Assembly: GCA_017590115.1 (NCBI GenBank)
Contig: JAGGNK010010225.1
Location: 5,022,001 to 5,086,000 of the forward strand
Origin: Montifringilla adamsi
Taxonomy: Eukaryota > Chordata > Aves > Passeriformes > Passeridae
DNA: 64,000 nucleotides
Reading direction: 5' to 3'
Shown: positions 38,081 through 50,567 of the stretch, in pieces
How positions within the stretch are numbered: position 1 is the first letter of the stretch
Layout: each line of letters opens with the position of its first letter
Position numbers and translations under genes: made by a program
Notes under the pieces: model-generated
The model's input: the letters and a program-made list of their open reading frames with translations, nothing else
What the model was told of the DNA's origin: nothing
The model's database searches: none

Positions 38081-41000
38081 CTAAACAGAAGGGCAGGGTG
38101 AGAGGGAGAGAGAGAAATTAAAAAACAGGAGGGTAGGAGGGAAAAAAAACTGACTGAACAGATGTAGCCTGCAACATAAAACCAGGGCAAGAATCCCTTA
38201 CTAAATTAACAAGCACAAGAAAAATCAGATATTTATGCCAGAAGTTTTAAATCACACACCAAAAGTCTTTCAAAGGTTATTTAGCATTAACTTTTCAAAG
38301 TACTAAGTTCATGCCAAACTGGCAGCATTCAATCACTATTTCTGTGATCCCTAACCCATGTTTCCAGAGGATGACAGATTGAAGCAAATGTTTAAATATG
38401 TTGCTGAATCACAACTTTCAACCCAAGGAGAAAGACAGGGTGCATGAAAGTAAAAATTTCAAACATTTCTTAAGGCTAGATATAAAACCCTAAACTTAAA
38501 CTGAAGGTTTGAGGAGGAAATCCCACTCTGGACAAGCCACAGTTGTTAGCTGCACAATGGGATTCTCAGGGGCAAAGGGAGTACAGCCATTCATATGACT
38601 GGGCACTATTTCTGAGCGTGTTCTGAAGCACTTAAAAAAATGAAACATGATGCACCCAAAAATTCCCAGCTGAGGAAAAGAAGAATGTCAACATCAAGAC
38701 AAGTATTATGTTCTCACTTACTGCACTCCCACCACACCTGAAGCATTGCTTTCAAGAGAGCTGTATTTAAGTTGAACACACCTGGTATCATTAGGTGGAA
38801 CCTAAGTAAGAGGCTTGAAAGGACGAATTTTTAAGTAAAACATCTCACCACAATCACGCACAGTAGCTGTTTTTCTTTCCAAGCTGTAGCTTCTTTTCTT
38901 AAACACTATGTAAATTCAGCAGGGCACATACATAGCCGAGTGACTGGCACAAACAGAAATGTGCTTTGATGTGTACATGTACTTAAGCACTTTGCAGAAC
39001 TGGGACGTGGAATGACAGCAGCTTTCTGGAGTAACACTGAGTCAGATCGTACAGAGTGGGAATCCCTTCCTTATGCTGTCAGTGTCAATCCCATCACATT
39101 GCTCAGGTGAACACTCTAGGAAGTCCTCCTGGACTACTCAGTGCAGTTCCCTACTGCTATAGGAAAAATTATTACATAATCCAATTAAGGATGCATCTTG
39201 AAGCAGTTACTTGTGTTTTGCTCCTTTAGGAAGACTGTTCCAGAATCTTCTACACTTAGGAGATCTGATTACTATTAAACAATTTTTATTAGCACACATT
39301 CCACTTTTCTGTGAAGACTGTCCAATAGGTTTGACAGCTGCTGTCCAAGAGAACATGAATGAGGAGACATCTCTGCCCTTATTTATTAAATGATCTCTCC
39401 TGCTTGCCCCCTGCTCTGCAAAAGCTTTGCTCTATTCCGAGCAGGTAAAATGACATTTGCACAGAACATGCCCAACAGAGTTTCACAAGACCTCTGTACA
39501 AGAGCTGACAAGAGTACTGACTTGCCTCTGAAGGTGGAAGAATGCAGCCCAGCCTTTCCTGGCTGCCTCAGGTGACTGTAACCTCCTCACTTCAATTAGG
39601 CCAAGACTTTCTTCCCCCTCTGAGTCTACTTCCAGTTGCTCCCAGTGGCCAGCAGAAGATTTTGTTAGTATTATGCCAGCAAAGAAGAATAATAGAGGGT
39701 GTGTACTTCATTTTCTTCTACCAAAAAGCAAGACCCTTAGTTAAGGGATTAACTGGTCTCTAGACCTGCACAAACCACATTCTTTCAGCTTTGCTTCTGT
39801 CTTGCTTTTTCCTCCTCCAGTGGCCATGATTCACCTTGCTACCTCTCCTCCATCTTCAACACATCCAGCAAACTGAAGCCAGAGGTGAAGCATTCTTTTA
39901 GTTCTGGAACAGTATCAAGATAATTCCTCAGCACCACCCAAGTGTGATCCTGCTTTTTTCTTTCTTTGCCACATGACATGGGAAGGAGAGGATGTACAGA
40001 GTTACACAGTCCTTGCTACCACCACTGCCTCTTCTGTACGTTCTAAATGCTACTCCTAAGAGTGGTTATTCATCCAGTGTTAAGTGAAGATGTTTCTTAA
40101 AAGCATTCTCCCAACTAGCAGTATTTGAAGACCTAACTTCTTTTTCCACTGGTGGGTTTTGGTTTATTCTTAGTTTTAATCAACTAGAAGTCTTTAAAAA
40201 GATCTTTAATTAATGCAGCATGGTACTTTATATTTTTCATCGCTTAATCAGCATTCAACAGTCACACTCCTTTCTGCTTTTGGAACTGATGTAAATCCTG
40301 ACTACTATCTCCCTTTCAGTATTCTCTTGAATAACCTTCATTCTGAGATGAAGAAGTCATAATGGCCTTTTTCTTCCACCTTCAGTTCTTCTTACATTTA
40401 TGGCATTTTTCCCTTTGCCTGCATCCCCATGTCATTCTCTCTGATTCTGTTCTTCAACTCCTTATCTCTAACAAAGCACCACCTCCCCTTATAGGAAATT
40501 ACTTTTTTGGCTACACTACTCCTCAAAGAGTGGGATGCAGGAATCTGTCTTTCAAGATCTGTTTAATCAACACATGCCCACAATCCTTCGGTTCTACGGG
40601 CACCTTCTTCTCCTGGCAATCCCTCTCACTGTAAGCATCTTCCCCAGGAACTCTGCTGAGGCCACTTCTGTTCTTCACTACCTGCCTGAGCATGAAGCCA
40701 GCTCATTTACTCACTTGTGCAGAGTAACAACTGCAGCAGTTCAATCCAGTCTCATGGAACAGAGTAAAGTTGCTCTGAAAATTTTTGAAGTCACAGGGTT
40801 AGCCCTATTAACCCTGATCATAAAGGTTAGCCTTGTGTCTGGAATACAGCCCCAACAATGACTAATAAAGCTGGACTTTATAAAACCCTAAAAAATTTTG
40901 TGAAGATGTCCAGGAAGACTGTGATCAGACTGCAGATCAGATCATGAAGCAGCTAAGACAGGCAGCCATAATACCCAAAATATTATCTGAAAAATCCTTA

Positions 41001-44000
41001 GCAACTGCAAGAAGCCTGAATACCAAACACCTTCTCTTTGTCCTGCTGCACGGCTGACACTACATGCTGTACATGTTACATGCCATCCCTAAGCTAACCC
41101 CTGCTGGGAGCTGGCAATCAGCACAGTGCATTAAAGGCTGGGGAGATGGCACTGTGCTAGAAGCACATTTACCAGAACAGATACAGCCAATTAGACTGAA
41201 AACAGGTGGCACAGAGATTGAGATATTCTAGGACCCAGGAGCTGAGCAAGCAAGAAGAATGGCTGTAAGCCTAGTTAGAATGCACAAGAAGAAAAGAGAC
41301 CTGGTTGTCAGTCCTTATTTTAAAGGCTGCCTGCAGTTCTTGTCAAGAATTTCCAGAGTCTGGAAAGGCAACTAAGACTTCAGGTTTCTCTCTGCTATCT
41401 GAACATTTTCATTAACAGATTCCATGCTTCCTTCAGATCATAGTGCCATGCTTCCTTCACACTGCCATTTGTTCTGGCTCTTGAAGCTTGCTAATTCTGT
41501 GCCACCCTCTGCTCGTTATCATGGCTTACAACCTGAAGAAGCGACAGCTGCCCTGTCCTGTGACATTTCAGCTCAGCCACGCACAAAGCTATTAGACTGA
41601 ACTGTCCTACCTTGTTACAGAGGCCTCACGTGCCTACAGCACCATGCCTGGGTGCCCCTCCTTGATAACACATGGGTCTAAATTGCTCATGTGAAAGGGA
41701 TGCCCTTGTTCAAGGAGTTCAGTGCTCCCCAGCTGCTGGCTCGTTGTCTCAGCGGCTGCTGCGAGCATTCCTGCTACCTACCCCTAGGAGAGCTTCTTAC
41801 CCAGCAAACAGGGATCCCGCATCTTGCATTCCAGGCATTATATGCAGAGCTAATGTGCCTAATTTGAGGCTTGAGATAATACTACAGAAGTAGGTGCTTA
41901 ATCCTTCTTTGAATCTGGGCCAGGGTGTTCTGTCTATCCAGGGACTGAAACAAGATAGGAGGCTGGTGAAGATGTCAGTGGATTGGCAGGCCTTTGGTGG
42001 TGAGAAGTCACGATGCAGATGATAGGGCTTTCTTGCTGACATAGGGAGAGATCAAACTGCTGGATTTAGACTTAAGTAAAATACGCAAGAGACTTAAATG
42101 ACAACACTTGGAAGCAAAAATACCACCTTATCCAAAGACTTATGCTGTGCAAGTCAGGAGTAATTTCAGTGATGCTGTCCTGTGAAACTTAAGAGGAGCC
42201 AAACAAATAGCATCTAAATGGCCATGGAGCAGCTATTTGTTTTTGCATTACACAGAAAGCAGAGGGAAAATATAAGCCCATTGTCACCTTTTTCTAAAAA
42301 GGCAATATTAGAAAGACTAGGTATCTTAAAAAGTACATTACAGGATGCTAGTACCTTTAAAACCTACTCAACTGCACTTATACATGAAATAACAGGGCAT
42401 ACCTTTTACAGAAAACTTTTAATAGAGTCACATTCAATTTTTGGCAAAGGTGCAAGTTAACTTTCTCTCCTTACCAGCAGATACCAGGACAACCGCTGTA
42501 AACAAACTCATTTCCTCATCGCTAAGTTGCAGGGCATTTAGTTTCTCACTAAATTCAAACATTGAGTTGAGCAGATCACCAGCTCCCATTGAATGCAAGT
42601 CATCCACACTGTACTTCTTGCCACTCAGGAAGGTGACAGTACGTTCCTTTGCATCAAACAAAGATGCAAATCGTACCATTAAAACCTGGAGAAAGAAAAA
42701 GGAAGAAAAAAGGAACAACAAAACCAGATAAATGAAGGTACATTTCTAGAAAAGCCAAAGAAAAAAATTTAAACTTTTTAACATCATTCAAAGTGTCTCA
42801 TTAACCATTCTAAAAGCATTCTATACAGAAACTGTCAGCATGCTATTGAGCTGCAAAACACAGTGCAAGCTCTGGCCCATAATCTGGAGAAACAAACAAG
42901 TGACAAAATTAAGGAGTGGATGCAGGGGAGGGGCTACAGCATATGAAAGGCAGGAAAATTAAAATTTAAGCCCCAGACAGCCTAAGCCACACAGACCATG
43001 TCATTCATAAATATGCCAGTAGGACAACTTGCTTAAGCCACACAACAGCCAAAGGCACACAGAGCATTAAAAGAAATGTTTTCTTGGCCACACTCATGAG
43101 GAGCAAAATGAAGGTACTGAACCAGATTCTCACTCGGCATAAAGTGGAGCAGCTCTATGGAAACAATGCTGATTTACACCACCTGATGCTTGGGCCCCCT
43201 AGGCATTCTTTGGAAAAGTACCATGCCACATCACTGTACCCACAGGAATGTTAATGAGTTCTGCTAGAAAGGAGCCACATGTAGAGCTTTTACGAGGCTG
43301 GGGAAGCACAGCTTGAGATGGCACCTGGTCTGCAGCAACTGGGAATACCCCTTTGGTACAAGCACCTGGGCTGGAGCAGTTGAGGTGTGCTAAACTTACC
43401 CCTTTGGGCTGAAATTTCTCTCGTGGTTTCTCAGTTGTACTGTGAAATGTTTCCCTCTGGAATGGCTTGTAAAGTTTCATTTGCTCATGTTCAACAACCT
43501 TATTTACATTTTCAAGGTTTAAGTTGCACGTAACAGCCTTCTTATTTGAAGAAAATGAACTAACTGGCACTGGTTAAAACTTCAGACTCACTGTAATCTC
43601 TTGGTGTGACAGTTGTCTCTTCTCATTTACCCTAATAACTGCATTAATTCAAGTGTTTACTACAAGTGAGAGGAGGACCAGGTTTTCAAAGACTGGTGCC
43701 TTTCACAAGCTTAAAGAAAAGAATGTTCAAAACAAACAAAAATGTTTGAGAATTCAAACACTTCATGCACATTAGGACCTGCTCCTAAATTTCACAAGCC
43801 AAACAACATGCAGCAACCTTGATGGACACAGGAGCACTACATACTATTCACTTTTGTCAGCTAAGCTATCTTTGATGTCCTTTGATGACATTAACTACAG
43901 AGTGCAGAAACCCAGATGCAGAAGCCATCAGAATACAACAAAAACAGGCAAAGGGCAGGCAGACAAAGCCAAACTTGTGCATTAGCACAGACCCACCAGG

Positions 44001-47000
44001 TATCCAGCAACCTTTCAGTTCAAAACAGTATTCTCCCTATAGAATTGGGCTTTAGAAACATCTTTAAATAACAAGCAACCAGGATTAGTGCTGATATTCA
44101 AAACTGAAGCCCATAAAGTTGTCCTGACTTATTCCGAGGCAAAGACCTCACCTATTTCAACGCCACCATTCTAAACAAAGAAGAACAGTTTGGACTATGG
44201 CATAGCACAGGACTGATTCATCCCATTTCATTTCAAACCAGGATCATACTTGTGCATGCTGAGGACACATCTGATCAATCCTATCACCTGACCACAGCAA
44301 CACAGGCACATAAAAACCTCCACTCTGGGATGTGGCTCGATCATGTCCCTACCAGCTGCAGTCAAATCTGAGTCACTACTCAAAGGGATCCAAGGGCCCT
44401 TTTAGCCCTACCATCAACTACATTTGGAGGGGAGGTGGAGGAGGGCCCACTCAAAACCAGGCAAGTTCCTTATTTTAGGCTCACTGCTGTCTCTGAGCTG
44501 GCTCTCATAAGAAGCCATGCAAATGCCACCACGATACACTGAGCTCCCCAGTACTCCCAGTTCTAAGAGACCTTTTTAGCTTGTGTGTGTGTGAATATAA
44601 ATATAGCTGTGCAGCTTCTGCACCAATATTGTCTCCATGTGTCCTCTTACCCTCCCAGGGACAGGCACTCCCCAAATATGAACTGCTAAGAAGCACAGTG
44701 CCAAGCCACACCACACCTGGAGGCAGCACTTTCACTCAGGTTCTTCTATAAACATGCAGACACTGGAATATCCTGGTTCAGTTACCCAGAAGACAGGAAT
44801 GACCTTGGATGCACCAGGCTTTCTAGATGCTTTTGCCTCTATCACAACGGTTTTGTTAATCCTGTTGTAGATTTTTTTTCCACTGTTCTGCAGCCCTACC
44901 TTTTTTTTTTCCTGTTGCTAAGATGTCACATAGGTTTTTAACTGCAAGTTGTAGCTCACTAACAGGAATCATTAATGTTTCTTATAAATAAGTGAATAGT
45001 GACAGCATACAGCCATACATTACCACTAATTTCCTGGATATAGAAACCTCCTTATCAGCAGTGCTTGTAACCAGCAAAAAAGCGTAAGAGCGAAGCCTGA
45101 GAAAAACTTCAGGTGAAGCAAGACCAAGACAAAATGTTTTACTTGCAAAACATGAAGGTTTGGCTTTACATTACAGGGACAGTTCAAGCCAAATTTTTCA
45201 CTCTTCTCCTCCTCTGCAGAGGAAGGAACCAAGATGTTTGTGAAAGGTGAAAGTAGTGAAGATGTAAAAATACAGCCCTTTCACTACAGGAGTTGTGGAT
45301 GAATCTTAAAAGGTCGAGAATAAGCATAAAAGAAAAAAATACATGACAGCAAAATGAAGGAAACAAGAAAACTAACAGACTCCAGGTAACAAGTCTTCCT
45401 GTAAACCTTCTATCTTCCAACCCAACAATTATCCATTTTAGAACTGAGCTGTATAAATGCAGACAGAAGACCCAACACATCACACAAGAAATGTCTTCAT
45501 TTCAGGTAAATATAAAATCCAGCATCTCTCTTTGAAAGAATAAATCATGCAAACAAGAGCAAAGGCATCACCAATGCTACATTCCCCAGAAAATCATAGT
45601 AACATCAAATACTTGGGACTTCGGCTCCTCTGACCCTCTCTATTCAAATTTCACATTTGAATATTTATGAAATGTGTCCTCTACTCAAATTTCGTATTTG
45701 AATATTTATGAAATGTGTATGGTCTCCAGTAGACACAAGGGTCTGGAAGGGCAACTAAAACATGATGTAAAGGTCATCTAGTGAAGGTCACTAATTATAA
45801 AACAGCACCAAGCTCTGTGGTATCATTTCCAAATTAATACCACTAATTCACATATACGTCATGACCACAAGTGGATGCAATTAACCACAAGGACCTAGTG
45901 GGATTAGTCTAGAGTAAGTCAGGCTGCAGCTGGCACACAATATCTACAGAGCTGCAGCAGTACACGTACACGTACAGTACCATTGTTACTGCATTGCACA
46001 CGGAAGCTTCAGACACTCCCAAGTGGCCACCTAAGTGGTGACTGGTCAGGATTGGATACTCTGGCTTTTGCAGGAAGCAGAGTGGCACAAGGAAGGACAT
46101 GCAGAGCAGTAAACACATTCCTCGACAAAACCTGTAAGTCAGTAGATAGCTTTCTAACCTCTCCACCCTTCCAGATGCAGTACAGTTTTCCAGAGTAAGC
46201 AAAGGTAGCTAGAAACCCCTAATTATGTATTTATTAATGCCCAGGGAAGAGGGAAGGGTAGAATGGCTGAGCAGTTTTGTGCTCATTGGAAGAGGGACAG
46301 GTCACCAAGGTCTGACCAAACAGATCCCTTGGACACCATCACCTCAGAGAACGCTCAGAGCATCCATGAACAAGCTGGCTTCACCTGACACACCCCAGTT
46401 CTATCTGGTTCTGTTTGCACAGGGTCAGACTGATGCACAGCTTGTCAGGTTTGCAATATACACACTGTGGTCTCACCTCGAAGGTCCCAGCCTTCAGAAG
46501 ATTGACCTGGTCATGCTGGGAGAGGTCTCGGAAACCTGGGATGCGCTTGGCGAACTCCACCACTTCCTTCACTGCAGGAGTAAAACTCATGGAAAACTCT
46601 TCCCAGATTTCATGGCCAGACTTGTTTGGGTCCACATGGGGAGTCTTACTCATTGGGCAGACCTGATATTTGCAAAACACAGACAGAAAACAACGTTTAA
46701 AGGTATAATTCCAAATACTGACAAAGACTTGAGAGAAACATGTTTATTATTCAACAAAACTTTGCAGTAATGAAACAGAGAAAAAAAGAGATCAGTATTC
46801 CTCAATCAATTCCCAAAGAAACTGGATTACTTCCCCTTGCTCAAAAACAAACTAGGAAAAAAAATCCATGGGATCGTCAGCAATCTGTTAATAAATTTGT
46901 TAACTTCAGAACCTACAACACTGTGTACTGCAAAAGACCTGACACAACCAAAGTTATGCTATTCCTCCCTGATCTCAACTGATCTACTCTGACATCTGAA

Positions 47001-50000
47001 TTTCTCTTTACTTGTATCATCCCTGTAATCTCACAGTAAATTGCAATTTCACAATCAATCAGTTGCAGTCTCACAGTCACTATGACATTCATTCATTCTC
47101 CTATCTTTCTTGTTCTGCAGGCTACTGAAGGGCTTCAGTCAAGGCGACAAAGATGTCAACACCAGAGCAAGAAAGCAAGCCTTGGTTTCCTGAGTCACAG
47201 GTTTACACCCTCATTACAAGGATAACCCTCTTCTGCAAGTCTGCTTTTACTTGTATTACTGAAGGAGAACACCAAGGAACTGGTATTCCAGTACTTCTCA
47301 GTTACAAGATGACAAAATGTTCTTTTTATACAAACATACAGCAATTTTCTGTAGGAAAGTCTGAATCCATTACACTGAGACCAGACATATCAGTCAGGGC
47401 TGACTGCCAATAAATTCCCTTTGCAAGAGCCAACCAGAAGCTCTGCGATATTTTCAGTTCTAGCTTCTAAAATTTACATCTTTTAATGAAGCTTAAACCT
47501 TTTAATATTCATTTCACCTGTCATCATCAAGGACAAAAATTCCTTTTAAGTATTCCTCACAAGTATACTAAATGGTGTATGTAATCCTACATAATGTCAG
47601 CAAAACAAAGAGAAAACAGTGAAATAGATTAGCAATTCCTCAGAGCTGTGCTGTTTTTGCAGGGCATCTTGAATATGGTAATTGCCTAGCAATTCTTTGT
47701 GTGGGAGGTCCTAAGATGACAAGACAATAATATTTTGGCAGAAGAAAAGGTCTAGGCACACAACTAGAAGGACAGCAGATGCCAACCACTGCTCTGCCTG
47801 AGATATTGCAATGGTTCACATAGGTATTGTTATAAATACAGCACTTTCCGAAAATAAGGAATCTCTGGTCCAGTACCCTGCTCTGCAATGGACACAAAAA
47901 TCACCTTAACTTCCCATCCTACAACAGCACACCCTTACCCACAGGCACGCAGTCCCAAGGGGAAACTACCACTTCCACACCCAGTGCATTGTGTCTGTGG
48001 TCTCCTGATAGACTTTGGCCCAAGAACCAGAGTAACCCAAATTAGAAGAGACCCATAAGGATTGAGTCCAACTCCATGCTCCTTGCAGGACCACCTAAAA
48101 CTAAATCATATGCCTAAAGAGGGCCATCCAGGCACTCCCTGAACTCTGACAGGCTTCCTGTGGAAGCAGCTGTCAGCTTGTACAGTCACCAGTTCTCTTC
48201 AGAGGAACCTCTTCAGGAATGGCCTGTTCTTCTTTTCTGGTTACAGGGATATTGAGTAAAAACAACCAAACCCCTGAACATCTGTCTCCATACAGGTTCA
48301 GAGCCTAATGACTTGCCCTTATTGCTGATGACTCATTTTGGTCAGATCCTGAACTCACTGAGTTCTTGGGCAAAACCCTCATTGATATCAGGGACGTGGG
48401 GCGGGGCTGGGGAGCTGCAGTGCTCTGCTGGATTTGGTTTTGTCTCCTCATCACTGATTAACTCCTGCCTGCAGCTCCATGCACAGGTCAAACTGACTGG
48501 TTGAGTCTCTGCAAGGCAGCACCACTCCCTGCCCGCCCATACTGACAGGTTTAACCTCTGCTTCTCAGGAGTGCCAGGAATGCCGCTGTAGTGGCACCAC
48601 ATACTTTCCCTGCAAGGAAGAAAGGCTGGGAATTATTATTTGCCATGTTGTAGTGCCTGGAGTCTGCAATTAAGGTCAGACCCTGATAGGGATGGCATGG
48701 TCTATATAGCCAGTAGACAAAAAGGACTTTTTTTTTTTAAAGAAAAAACCCAAAAAACCAAAAAAGCCCCCATGGAAATGCAGCATCAAAATAAACACCT
48801 TTACTGAGGAGACCTTTGGGGGTCTTAAAGAATGTGTGAAGGATCTTCACAAAGTAGGAGGCAGAAAAACAGCAGCAGCTCAAGTACTTCAGAAAGGTCA
48901 GGGGCTCGCGCTTCACACCAGGAGCGCAGGATGAGAACGAGGATGTTATGTTCTCTCATCCCAGGCTCCAGTGATAAAGAGAAGGACAATCTATTTTAAG
49001 GGGCTTACAGAACTGGTTGCTTGAATGGCAGAGAAACAGCAGGTGCAAGGCAAATGAGAGGGACCTGTTAAGCAAAGGCAAAAAAAAACCCCAACCAAAC
49101 CAAGCCAACAACCATATGCAAAAAACCAGGAAGCATCCTTGTTAGGAATTCAGTGAGAAAATGCTCTAGCAAAGTCATCTAAGGTACCCAGAAGTGTGTC
49201 CAGAGCCTCACTTGCATAAGTACTACAGAGAAGACCCTGAACTTCTCTCTAATGGTTTAACTGTGCATCTTCCTCTTGTCTCTGTTCGTATCCGAACATG
49301 TTCTACAGTGAAGAGGATACACAGCCCGTGGGCCTCATTAAAACAAAACAAATAAAAAAATCCCCATCACCAAAAAAGCAGCCTGCCCTGCAACAGAGAT
49401 TCTAGAGCCCATAGTAAGGCCTGTAGACTGGCTTAAAATCCTAGCCCTGGGGTTTGACCCCAGAAATTTGCTCTTAAAACCCTTAAGGAAAATACAGTGC
49501 ATCTGACTGTATAGACTATTTGAAAGTAAAGTCTTCAAAAGGACTGAGTGAAAAGGGGAATTTATAAACTCTTATTTTCATTTTAAAGTCAAGACACATA
49601 AAAAACTCATGACTTTTTTTCAGCCAATATTCTTTGATGTTATTTTACTTTCAGTTAGCTAAAAACCAAGCCAAGAAACTCCATTACTTGTATGATTTCA
49701 AATCCTCCACACCTTGAGCCATTTTTCTGCTTCATCACAATTTGCACTACCAAACTTGTGTCACCCTTTAAAGTTCCAGCAGTTGCGCCAACTGCGTGCA
49801 GCTCCACTGACTACTGAGGCACAGCTGGATCACACCCATCAATAACTAAGCCAAATCAAACAATTGATATCAATATACCAGATGCATTCTTCCTCCAGTG
49901 CTGCACGAGTAAGTGGCATTCTTGTTTGGAGAAAAGCCATCTTCTGGGATCCTCTCACACATCCGCTGAGGGTAACCACTGGTGAAGTTCACGCAGTGGC

Positions 50001-50536
50001 TGTTTGTGAAGCACACGGGGTGCCCGCTTGGATAATGCATTGTGCTCCTCCCTTTGTACTGTCCGCCAAGGTGCTGCTCCCTGTCAGGGTACTGAGGGCC
50101 ACCGAGGCCACCAACACAGTGCTCGCTGCTCAAGATGTACTGCTCGGTGCTCTTCGACACCCTCTCCCCACTCTGGGGCTGCATCATCTCTGCTGGGTTT
50201 TGGGACTGTTCTTGGTTGTACATGAAAGTGTCTTTGTGGGCCCTGGTGACCATCCCAATCACCTCCTCCTTAGCCATGTCAGCGCTAGGAGCGGGAGAAG
50301 GGCTGTTGATGGTTTCTCGCTCTTGTTTGGGCTTGGAGGAAAGATCTTCTTGAGGTGCTTGGTCTTGATGTTCTGCCAATGCTTCGTTGGGCAAGTGACC
50401 ACTGAACTGACTGTTCATCATGGTTTTCATGGCACTCTGCATTTCAATCAACATCCTCTGTTTTTCACGTTTGGGAATACGGCCAAATCGAACAGCTACC
50501 AAGGCGGAGAAATGGATAGTGGTGGAAAGTGGAGGG

Positions 50537-50567
<31 letters not shown>

